This document shows, in pieces, positions 13,664 through 19,463 of a stretch of 19,463 nucleotides of DNA. A program made the position numbers and the translations under genes. Below the pieces are notes generated by a model that saw only the letters and a program-made list of their open reading frames with translations, ran no database searches and had not been told where the DNA came from. The stretch is from Arcobacteraceae bacterium (GTDB lineage Bacteria > Campylobacterota > Campylobacteria > Campylobacterales > Arcobacteraceae): assembly GCA_023229945.1 (NCBI GenBank), contig JALNYH010000031.1:1-19463 (forward strand). The letters run 5' to 3'. Every line of letters begins with the position of its first letter. Within the stretch, counting starts at the first letter, position 1.

Positions 13664-14331
13664 AAAAAGCAGTATGTATTTTAAGTGGGGGAATGGACTC
13701 GACTCTTTCTTCTTTTATAGCCAAAAATAGTGGCTTTGAACTTGTGGCTTTGCATTTTAATTATGGGCAAAGAACACAAGATAAAGAGTTGCAATCTTTT
13801 AGAGAGATTTGTGAGTTTTTGAATATTAGTGCAAAATATGAGATAGATATACCATTTTTTAAAACAATTGGGGTTTCAGCTTTGACTGATGAAAATATTG
13901 ATGTACCAATAGATGGAGTAAAGCCTGGAGTTCCTGTAACTTATGTACCTTTTAGGAATGGAATATTTTTATCTATTGCTACGGCTGTTGCTGAGAAAGA
14001 AGGGGCTGAGGCTATTTACATAGGTGTAGTAGAAGAAGATAGTAGTGGGTATCCTGATTGTAGAGATGAGTTTATAGAGAGTATGACGGGGAGTATCAAT
14101 TTGGGGACAAAAGATGAAACAAAACTCCAAATTATAACACCACTTGTACATATGACAAAAGGACAGATTGTAGTAAAAGCATTGGAATTGGATGTGCCGT
14201 TGGAGCTTACTTGGAGTTGCTATAAAAACTCTTTAAAGGCTTGTGGTGTATGCGATAGCTGTAGATTGAGACTCAAAGGTTTTGAAGAAGCTGGACAAAA
14301 AGACAAAATTCCTTATGAGGATAACAAATGA
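13660..14331 (+). CDS. queC: 7-cyano-7-deazaguanine (preQ0) synthase
   Basis: This 223-aa ATP-dependent enzyme converts 7-carboxy-7-deazaguanine and ammonia to preQ0. It has the PP-loop ATP-binding motif SGGMDS (9-14) and a C-terminal zinc site of four cysteines (C187, C195, C198, C201) in SCYKN...CGVCDSC. Length is normal. It is coupled to moeA and queD by four-base ATGA overlaps. With QueD and QueE next door, the route from dihydroneopterin triphosphate to preQ0 is complete apart from the GTP cyclohydrolase step, which is not in this window. Confidence 0.96.
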   Translation: MKKAVCILSGGMDSTLSSFIAKNSGFELVALHFNYGQRTQDKELQSFREICEFLNISAKYEIDIPFFKTIGVSALTDENIDVPIDGVKPGVPVTYVPFRNGIFLSIATAVAEKEGAEAIYIGVVEEDSSGYPDCRDEFIESMTGSINLGTKDETKLQIITPLVHMTKGQIVVKALELDVPLELTWSCYKNSLKACGVCDSCRLRLKGFEEAGQKDKIPYEDNK

Positions 14332-14864
14332 CATGGAAAATTTCAAAAGAATTTGATTTTTGCTATGGTCATAGGGTATGGTCGCAAGAGTTAAATCAAG
14401 ATTTTAGTGTGGATGGATGTTTGAAATGTAGACATCTTCATGGACATCAGGGAAAAATTGTTATATATCTTGAAGCAAGTGAGTTGAAAAATGGTATGGT
14501 AACAGATTTTAATCATCTTAATTGGTTCAAAAGATTTTTGGATGATGTGCTTGATCATAAATTTATTATAGATATTAATGACCCACTATTTCCAACTATG
14601 CTACCACATTTTGCAGATAAAAACAACTTAAGAGAATTGGAACAAGGGTTTAAAATACCTGATTTAACAATTATAAAAGATGAGCCACATTATATACATG
14701 AGATGTATGAAGGTTTTGTAATCGTTGAGTTTGTACCAACTAGTGAAAATATATCTGCCTGGCTTTTAGAAATTGCTCAAAATAAAATGGCACATTTAGA
14801 TATCAAAGTATCTCATATAGAGTTTTTTGAAACACCAAAAAGTAAGAGTATCGTATATGCTTGA
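14328..14864 (+). CDS. queD: 6-carboxy-5,6,7,8-tetrahydropterin synthase
   Basis: This 178-aa T-fold enzyme is the first committed step of queuosine synthesis. Zinc ligands H15 (in CYGHRVW) and H38/H40 (in RHLHGH), the catalytic cysteine C34, MVTDF (57-61) and the late PTSENIS and FFETPKS motifs are present. It is about 50 residues longer than E. coli QueD (121 aa). The extra sequence lies mainly between the HKF..DINDP segment and PTSEN, with a charged stretch near residues 95-120. Its start overlaps queC by four bases; its end overlaps queE by eight. Confidence 0.93.
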   Translation: MTWKISKEFDFCYGHRVWSQELNQDFSVDGCLKCRHLHGHQGKIVIYLEASELKNGMVTDFNHLNWFKRFLDDVLDHKFIIDINDPLFPTMLPHFADKNNLRELEQGFKIPDLTIIKDEPHYIHEMYEGFVIVEFVPTSENISAWLLEIAQNKMAHLDIKVSHIEFFETPKSKSIVYA

Positions 14865-15609
14865 TGTAAGTGAGATTTTTGGCCCTACCATACAAGGTGA
14901 GGGTAAAAAGATAGGGACACCTTCTATTTTTATCCGTTTTGGTAGATGTAATTTTGATTGTAATGGTTTTGGTGTAGAATATACAACTCCTAGTGGCGTG
15001 AAAAAGTTTGGATGTGATAGTTATTATGCAGTAGATAGTGAATTTAAGAAGTTTTGGAAAAGTTATGAAAATCATTTAGAAATTGTCGCAGAAGTAGAAA
15101 AAATATTACCAGCAGATTATAAACCAGATATTGTAATAACTGGTGGTGAGCCTATGATTTATTGGAAAAATGAAGAGTTTCAAAAACTTCTAGAATATTA
15201 TGTGACAAATAGATTTAATGTAACTATTGAGACAAATGGTTCACTTGATATTGATATAACCAAGTCATATCAACAAGATATTTTGTATTCTATTAGTGTA
15301 AAACTTAGTAATGCTAATGAGAGTTATAAAAAAAGGGTTAATTTTAGAGCATTAGAAGAAATGATAACAAAAAGCAAAAAATCTTATCTAAAATTTGTGA
15401 TAGATGAAAACCATAAAAACAGCATCGAAGAAATCAAAGATATTTTATCAAAGTTACCAAATGCTCAGGTGTTTTTGATGCCGATGGGTGATAGTAAAGA
15501 TGAAATAGTCAAAAATTCTTTGTATGTAATAGAACTTTGTGTAAAATATGGCTATAAATATAGTGATAGGTTGCATATTAGGGTTTGGGATAATAAAAGA
15601 GGGGTATAA
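14857..15609 (+). CDS. queE: 7-carboxy-7-deazaguanine synthase (radical SAM)
   Basis: This ~250-aa radical-SAM enzyme makes 7-carboxy-7-deazaguanine from carboxytetrahydropterin. It starts MLDVSEIFGPTIQGEG, the classic QueE N-terminus, at ATG 14857; an in-frame TTG at 14827 would add ten residues unlike QueE. GGEP (96-99) is the SAM-contact motif. The cluster loop is unusual: C31-x3-C35 is followed by NGF where a third cysteine is expected, and the next cysteine is C53 in GCDSYYA. This gives C-x3-C-x17-C. Because C53 is followed by D-S-x-Y-A, as the normal third cysteine is by D-T, a ~15-residue insertion inside the loop is the simplest reading. The gene overlaps queD by eight bases and abuts the next gene with no gap. 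Confidence 0.93.
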   Translation: MLDVSEIFGPTIQGEGKKIGTPSIFIRFGRCNFDCNGFGVEYTTPSGVKKFGCDSYYAVDSEFKKFWKSYENHLEIVAEVEKILPADYKPDIVITGGEPMIYWKNEEFQKLLEYYVTNRFNVTIETNGSLDIDITKSYQQDILYSISVKLSNANESYKKRVNFRALEEMITKSKKSYLKFVIDENHKNSIEEIKDILSKLPNAQVFLMPMGDSKDEIVKNSLYVIELCVKYGYKYSDRLHIRVWDNKRGV

Positions 15610-16665
15610 ATGATAACTGAGGTATTTTTACAAAAGAAAGATTTTTTTATACTTGATTCATTGAAGTGTTTGCGGTATGATAATTCACAAAATAATTGCT
15701 CTAAATGTATGGATATTTGCGATTTTGATGCAATTACTGTATTTAAAAAGAAAATTAAATTAGAAGGGTTACTTTGTACTAATTGTGCCGAGTGTATTGG
15801 GAGTTGTCCTACTGAGGCTTTGAGCTTGGAGACATTTGATAGCACTAGTTTTGTATTAGATTTTGTCCAAAAAGAGACAAATACTATCAAAGATGGACTT
15901 GATATTCCAACTTTAGCTATTTTGGATGCTCATCATATAGTATCTATGATATTAAGAAAAAAAGAAAATTTAAATCTTGTGGCATCTTCTCAAACAAAAG
16001 AGAAAGTTATACAATATATTACTAAAAAAATAGATATATCAAATGAATTTTTAAATCAAATACAAAGCCCATATAGTGCTAGTTTAGATATTATAGATGT
16101 TGATTATGATATCAAAAAAAGAGGATTATTTAAAAATATTTTAAATATTTCAAAAGAGATTAGAAATGATGAAAAATTATCAAATCACTTACAAAAAAGT
16201 GAAAAGCTCGTACCTCCTAAAGTAACATTATTGAAAAACTCACTCAAATTAATAGCAGATGAGATTGAAATAGAAACGATTAGTACAGTAAAAGGCTTGA
16301 TAGCGAATAAAGAGATTGATTTTTTAACCTGTACTAACTGTGGAGAGTGTACTCACTTTTGTCCTACAGAAGCACTTTTTAGAACATCAGCAAACGATGG
16401 GATATATTTTCAAAGCGGTAAGTGTATAGGATGTGGAGTGTGTAAGATGGTGTGTGAATCAAATTCAATTACTTCTCCATCAAGTGTAGATATTGGTAGG
16501 TTTATTTTTGATCAGGCTGATTTGCTTGTAAGCTATGAATATCACACTTGTATAGAGTGTAAAACTTCATTTGCGTACAAAGGAATTAGAGATATTTGCG
16601 ATAGATGTGCTACTTATAAGGATGATTTTGCAAGTATGTTTGTGATGGCGAAAGACATTCATTAG
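15610..16665 (+). CDS. Polyferredoxin with four 4Fe-4S sites and a C-terminal four-Cys knuckle
   Basis: This 351-aa soluble iron-sulfur protein has twenty cysteines in five groups. Groups are C20/C30/C33/C37, C56/C59/C62/C66 (CTNCAECIGSCP), C241/C244/C247/C251 (CTNCGECTHFCP), C272/C275/C278/C282 (CIGCGVCKMVC), and C314/C317/C330/C333, a zinc-ribbon-like knuckle. Two dicluster ferredoxin units therefore flank a helical, cysteine-free middle (about 75-235), perhaps a duplication. There is no signal peptide, so electron transfer is probably cytosolic. Start ATG 15610 follows the queE stop directly, with GAGGGG upstream. It might supply electrons to QueE or to a molybdoenzyme, but its partner is unknown. 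Its TAG stop is in phase with a heptamer array. Confidence 0.85.
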   Translation: MITEVFLQKKDFFILDSLKCLRYDNSQNNCSKCMDICDFDAITVFKKKIKLEGLLCTNCAECIGSCPTEALSLETFDSTSFVLDFVQKETNTIKDGLDIPTLAILDAHHIVSMILRKKENLNLVASSQTKEKVIQYITKKIDISNEFLNQIQSPYSASLDIIDVDYDIKKRGLFKNILNISKEIRNDEKLSNHLQKSEKLVPPKVTLLKNSLKLIADEIEIETISTVKGLIANKEIDFLTCTNCGECTHFCPTEALFRTSANDGIYFQSGKCIGCGVCKMVCESNSITSPSSVDIGRFIFDQADLLVSYEYHTCIECKTSFAYKGIRDICDRCATYKDDFASMFVMAKDIH

Positions 16666-16693
16666 TTTGTAGTGGTTAGTTTGTAGTTTGTAG
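16659..16693 (+). repeat. Heptamer array (NNNNTAG) beginning at the polyferredoxin stop codon
   Basis: Five 7-base units end in TAG: TCATTAG at 16659 (its TAG is the gene's stop codon), TTTGTAG at 16666, TGGTTAG at 16673, and TTTGTAG at 16680 and 16687. The array occupies the first half of the gap before fabG. Three of the units are identical. Confidence 0.88.
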
Positions 16694-16726
16694 AAAAAGA
16701 TAAAATTAAATAATGAAAGGAAAAGT

Positions 16727-17470
16727 ATGAAATTTAGTGGTAAAAATGTATTAGTAACTGGGGCTAGTAGAGGGATTGGTGCTGCGATTGCAAAAGATTT
16801 GGCAGGATTTGGGCTTAAAGTTTGGATAAATTATAGAAGTGGTGCTGAGGCTGCTGATAAGATAAAAGATGAAATCATAGCTAGTGGTGGAAATGCTGCA
16901 GTTGTAAAAGCTGATGTGACAAATGAAGCTGAGTTTATAGAAATGATGAAAACTATTGTAGAGTGTGATGGGGAGATTAGTTATCTTGTCAATAATGCAG
17001 GAATTACAAAAGATAAATTGGCTCTTAGAATGAGTTTGGAAGATTTTACATCTGTAATTGATGCAAATCTTACAAGTGCATTTATTGGGTGTCGTGAGGC
17101 TTTGAAAATCATGAGTAAAGCTAGATTTGGTAGTGTAGTAAATATATCTTCAATAGTAGGTGAGATGGGAAATGCTGGTCAGGTGAATTATAGTGCTAGT
17201 AAAGGTGGTCTAAACACTATGACTAAATCTTTTGCAAAAGAAGGAAGTGCTAGAGGGATAAGATACAATGCTATTACTCCTGGATTTATAGCAACTGATA
17301 TGACTGATGAACTTAAACCTGAAGTAAAAGCTGAGTATGAAAAAAATATACCATTAAAAAGATTTGGAAATGCTAGTGAAGTAGCTGGAGCTGTTGCGTT
17401 TTTATTGAGTGACCATTCTAGTTATATTACTGGTGAGATATTGAAAGTTAATGGCGGGCTTTATGTTTAG
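16727..17470 (+). CDS. fabG: 3-oxoacyl-[acyl-carrier-protein] reductase
   Basis: This 247-aa short-chain dehydrogenase reduces beta-ketoacyl-ACP with NADPH in each cycle of type II fatty-acid synthesis. It has the cofactor motif TGASRGIG (11-18), NNAG (89-92) and the catalytic tetrad N114, S142, Y155 and K159. Length and sequence fit FabG rather than a generic SDR, and acpP, fabF and accA follow. GAAAGGA precedes the ATG; an AT-rich GATAAAAT about 20 bases upstream may be a -10 but is weak. Its TAG stop is in phase with a heptamer array. Confidence 0.95.
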   Translation: MKFSGKNVLVTGASRGIGAAIAKDLAGFGLKVWINYRSGAEAADKIKDEIIASGGNAAVVKADVTNEAEFIEMMKTIVECDGEISYLVNNAGITKDKLALRMSLEDFTSVIDANLTSAFIGCREALKIMSKARFGSVVNISSIVGEMGNAGQVNYSASKGGLNTMTKSFAKEGSARGIRYNAITPGFIATDMTDELKPEVKAEYEKNIPLKRFGNASEVAGAVAFLLSDHSSYITGEILKVNGGLYV

Positions 17471-17505
17471 TTTTTAGGTTGTAGAGGGTAGGTAGTAGTT
17501 GGTAG
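17464..17505 (+). repeat. Heptamer array (NNNNTAG) beginning at the fabG stop codon
   Basis: Six 7-base units all end in TAG. The first (TGTTTAG, 17464-17470) contains the fabG stop codon; the others are TTTTTAG 17471, GTTGTAG 17478, AGGGTAG 17485, GTAGTAG 17492 and TTGGTAG 17499. The four variable positions differ in every unit while TAG is fixed, so only the period and the TAG appear constrained. Confidence 0.9.
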
Positions 17506-17518
17506 AGAGAATATCGTT

Positions 17519-17553
17519 TTTACAATTCTCGAATCACAATTTACGACTTACGA
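17519..17553 (-). repeat. Second heptamer array between fabG and acpP, opposite sense
   Basis: Five 7-base units on the + strand: TTTACAA 17519, TTCTCGA 17526, ATCACAA 17533, TTTACGA 17540 and CTTACGA 17547. On the minus strand they read TCGTAAG, TCGTAAA and so on. They follow the array at 17464-17505 after 13 bases and have the opposite sense, as seen for the array pair at 106-230. Similarity between units is lower than in the other arrays. Confidence 0.62.
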
Positions 17554-17632
17554 TATATTACAAAGATACCCATAAGTAAAGATTGTTAAGTTACAAATAA
17601 CCTTACTAAGTTTAGATTTAAAGAAGATTTGA

Positions 17633-17638
17633 TATAAT
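17633..17638 (+). promoter_or_regulatory. Probable acpP promoter (-10 box)
   Basis: A consensus TATAAT at 17633-17638, preceded by TTTGA, lies 29 bases before the acpP ATG. No matching -35 is visible, as is usual in Campylobacterota. With the terminator after acpP, it defines a monocistronic acpP transcript, fitting the high level of acyl carrier protein a cell needs. Confidence 0.65.
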
Positions 17639-17667
17639 TAGGTGAAATTTTACAAAAAGGAAACAAA

Positions 17668-17898
17668 ATGGCATTATTTGATGATGTTAAAGATGTAGTT
17701 GTTGAACAACTTGATTGCAACCCAGACGAGGTAAAAGAAGGTTCTAAATTTATAGAAGACCTTGGAGCAGATTCACTAGATGTGGTTGAGTTGGTAATGG
17801 CTTTAGAAGAGAAATTTGGAATCGAAATTCCTGATGAAGATGCAGAAAAAATTATGACTGTTGGCGATGCTATCAAATACATCGAAGATAACAAATAA
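17668..17898 (+). CDS. acpP: Acyl carrier protein
   Basis: This 76-aa acidic carrier protein has the phosphopantetheine attachment motif DSLD (Ser36) within DLGADSLDVVELVMALEE. Length and charge are typical of AcpP. It carries growing acyl chains between FabG, FabF and the other fatty-acid enzymes, and donates acyl groups for lipid A and phospholipids. AAAAAGGA lies six to eight bases before the ATG. It has its own promoter box upstream and an intrinsic terminator downstream. Confidence 0.98.
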   Translation: MALFDDVKDVVVEQLDCNPDEVKEGSKFIEDLGADSLDVVELVMALEEKFGIEIPDEDAEKIMTVGDAIKYIEDNK

Positions 17899-17911
17899 TT
17901 TGTAAAATATT

Positions 17912-17944
17912 AAGTTAGGTGTTTTCACCTAACTTTAATTTTTT
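17912..17944 (+). terminator. Intrinsic terminator after acpP
   Basis: AAGTTAGGTG (17912-17921) pairs perfectly with CACCTAACTT (17926-17935) around TTTT, followed by TAA and six T (17939-17944). It lies 14 bases after the acpP stop. It is a strong Rho-independent terminator and separates acpP from fabF-accA. Confidence 0.88.
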
Positions 17945-17978
17945 ATTATGTATTGAGTTTTTGATGAAGGGTTGAATA

Positions 17979-17984
17979 TATAAT
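17979..17984 (+). promoter_or_regulatory. Candidate -10 box for fabF-accA
   Basis: TATAAT (17979-17984) lies in the 50 bases between the acpP terminator and fabF, so a promoter is needed there. It ends only 17 bases before the ATG, which would give a leader of about ten bases with GGAG at 17993-17996 nearly at the 5' end. This is tight, so an upstream box could be the true one. Confidence 0.4.
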
Positions 17985-18001
17985 ATATAGTTGGAGTAAT
18001 A

Positions 18002-19258
18002 ATGAGAAGAGTAGTAATAACTGGCATTGGGATGATAAATTCTTTAGGGCATAATAGTGATGAGTCTTTTGATAGAATCGTTGCTGGAGAATGTGGAATA
18101 GATAAAATTACAATTTTTGATGCTGAGCAGTTTTCAGTTCAAATAGCTGGAGAAGTTAAAGATTTTGATCCTAGTACTGTGATGGAAAAGAAAGAAGTAA
18201 AAAAAGCTGATAGATTTATCCATCTTGGATTAAAAGCTTCGCAAGAAGCTATGAAAGATGCTGGTATAGTTGATGAAGAGAATAAAGTGTCAAGTGATAT
18301 GTCACATAGATTTGGTATCGTATCAGCTTCTGGAATAGGTGGTCTTGGTAATATACAAAAAAATTCTGTTGTTTGTGATACACAAGGACCTAGAAAAATA
18401 TCTCCGTTTTTTATCCCTTCAGCGTTGGTAAATATGCTAGGTGGTTTTATCTCTATTGAGCATGGTTTAAGAGGACCAAACCTTTCTGTTGTAACTGCTT
18501 GTGCAGCTGGAACACATGCTATAAGTGATGGATTTAAAACAATCGTTGCTGGTGGAGCTGATAGAATGTTGGCTGTTGGTGCTGAATCAGCTATTTGTGG
18601 AGCAGGTGTTGGTGGTTTTGCTGCTATGAAAGCTCTTAGTACAAGAAATGATGAGCCTCAAAAATCGAGTCGTCCTTTTGATGCAACTAGAGAAGGTTTT
18701 GTAATGGGTGAGGGTGCTGGAGCACTTGTACTTGAAGAATTAGACTCTGCACTTGCTAGAGGGGCTAAAATATATGCTGAAATTATAGGTTTTGGTGAAA
18801 GTGGCGATGCAAATCATATCACTTCTCCTGTAGTTGATGGTCCATATCGTGCAATGAAAGCTGCTTATGATATGGCTGAGGCAAAAGTTGGTGGAAGTTT
18901 GAAAATTGATTATGTTAATGCTCATGGAACTTCAACTCCTGCAAACGATAAAAATGAAACTGCAGCATTAAAAATGCTTTTTGACGGAAAAGAAAATTGC
19001 CCACCAGTTAGTTCAACAAAAGGTCAAATTGGACATTGTTTGGGTGCAGCAGGAGCAATTGAAGCAGTAATTTGTCTAAAAGCTATGGCTCAAGGTGTAA
19101 TACCTCCGACAATAAATCAAGAAAATGCTGATGAAGATTGTGATCTTGATTATGTACCAAATAAATCAAGAAATGCAACACTTGATATAGTTATGAGTAA
19201 CTCATTTGGCTTTGGTGGTACAAATGGTGTTGTTATTTTTAGAAAATATACAAAATAA
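18002..19258 (+). CDS. fabF: 3-oxoacyl-[acyl-carrier-protein] synthase II
   Basis: This 418-aa condensing enzyme elongates acyl-ACP with malonyl-ACP. Catalytic triad Cys167 (in VVTACAAGTHA), His308 (in NAHGTSTPAND) and His345 (in IGHCLGAAGA) is present. FGFGGTNG near the C-terminus is the conserved glycine-rich loop. Length matches FabF. GGAG lies five bases before the ATG. The gene follows the acpP terminator and is separated from accA by only nine bases, so the pair is probably cotranscribed. Confidence 0.97.
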   Translation: MRRVVITGIGMINSLGHNSDESFDRIVAGECGIDKITIFDAEQFSVQIAGEVKDFDPSTVMEKKEVKKADRFIHLGLKASQEAMKDAGIVDEENKVSSDMSHRFGIVSASGIGGLGNIQKNSVVCDTQGPRKISPFFIPSALVNMLGGFISIEHGLRGPNLSVVTACAAGTHAISDGFKTIVAGGADRMLAVGAESAICGAGVGGFAAMKALSTRNDEPQKSSRPFDATREGFVMGEGAGALVLEELDSALARGAKIYAEIIGFGESGDANHITSPVVDGPYRAMKAAYDMAEAKVGGSLKIDYVNAHGTSTPANDKNETAALKMLFDGKENCPPVSSTKGQIGHCLGAAGAIEAVICLKAMAQGVIPPTINQENADEDCDLDYVPNKSRNATLDIVMSNSFGFGGTNGVVIFRKYTK

Positions 19259-19267
19259 AGGTCAAAC

Positions 19268-19463
19268 TTGGCAACTTATTTAGATTTCGAACAAAATTTA
19301 CAAAAAATTGAAGAAGAGATAATCTTAGCTAAAACAAAAGCAGATGAACATGCTGTGGAGATTTTAAAGGCTAAACTTGATAAGGAAGTTGTCAAAACTT
19401 ATAAAAATTTAACAGATTATCAAAAATTAAAATTAGCTCGTCATCCAGATCGTCCTTATGCTC
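19268..19463 (+). CDS. accA: Acetyl-CoA carboxylase carboxyltransferase subunit alpha, 5' end (partial)
   Basis: The first 65 codons are open to the window edge and continue beyond it. The N-terminus (MATYLDFEQNLQKIEEEI) and the later segment YQKLKLARHPDRPYA match AccA, whose conserved 'LARHPxRP' lies at the start of the carboxyltransferase domain. The start is TTG 19268-19270, with AAAGG upstream overlapping the end of fabF; no in-frame ATG is available before the conserved region. The product forms, with AccD, the malonyl-CoA-making carboxyltransferase that feeds the Fab enzymes encoded just upstream. Confidence 0.9.
   Translation, partial: MATYLDFEQNLQKIEEEIILAKTKADEHAVEILKAKLDKEVVKTYKNLTDYQKLKLARHPDRPYA

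Noticed and set aside
14803..15075. Leftward 90-aa open frame opposite queD/queE
   Set aside because: Antisense to two conserved genes, Thr/Ile-rich shadow composition, no ribosome site.
17586..17894. Leftward 102-aa open frame opposite acpP
   Set aside because: It is entirely antisense to acpP and its promoter; Ser/Ile-rich composition and no supporting start signals.

Overview
The window is AT-rich, densely packed bacterial chromosome. It most likely comes from the Campylobacterota (Epsilonproteobacteria). The evidence is the gene content and order: a gmhB-hldD-hldE-gmhA heptose block, a fabG/acpP/fabF/accA run, an epsilon-style QueE with a displaced third cluster cysteine, and promoters with recognisable -10 boxes but mostly poor -35 boxes. 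The genus cannot be fixed from this sequence alone.

Layout. Positions 1-103 are the 3' tail of an rRNA operon: the end of 5S rRNA, then a strong intrinsic terminator. Positions 229-1603 carry three leftward genes: a small flagellar-rod-tail-like protein, an exported MsrB and a NUDT14-like Nudix hydrolase. Positions 1727-5322 hold a complete ADP-heptose pathway (gmhB, hldD, hldE, gmhA) for LPS inner core. From 5493 to 10965 run apt, trpB, a DedA-family membrane protein, pepA, a four-helix-bundle (23S-IVP/Avd-like) gene and ychF. Positions 10962-12387 are leftward: an unknown 93-aa protein, rsmE and an unknown four-TM protein. From 12446 a rightward operon, moeA-queC-queD-queE-polyferredoxin, makes the molybdenum cofactor and the preQ0 precursor of queuosine. 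It is followed by fabG, acpP (with its own terminator), fabF and the start of accA, for fatty-acid synthesis.

The genes themselves are mostly housekeeping. The unusual layer lies between them. Most of the larger gaps are filled with degenerate short tandem repeats of period 7 (typically NNNNTAG), or of period 8 (NNNCTCAG) in two places. The heptamers begin at, or run in phase with, the stop codon of the gene before them, and the TAG-bearing strand matches that gene's coding strand. Because 7 = 1 modulo 3, three consecutive units place a stop in every frame. The octamer contains no stop on its + strand, and one octamer array is translated as the N-terminus of HldE. The four-helix-bundle gene sits between two heptamer arrays in inverted orientation, with small hairpins hugging its start and end, so it looks like a discrete cassette. 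A 131-bp imperfect palindrome overlaps the 3' end of gmhA. These arrays resemble in style the heptameric STRRs known from filamentous cyanobacteria. Whether they form a described family in this lineage cannot be judged without a genome search.

There is no gene-free stretch longer than 300 bases. I saw no tRNA, CRISPR array, insertion sequence or prophage.
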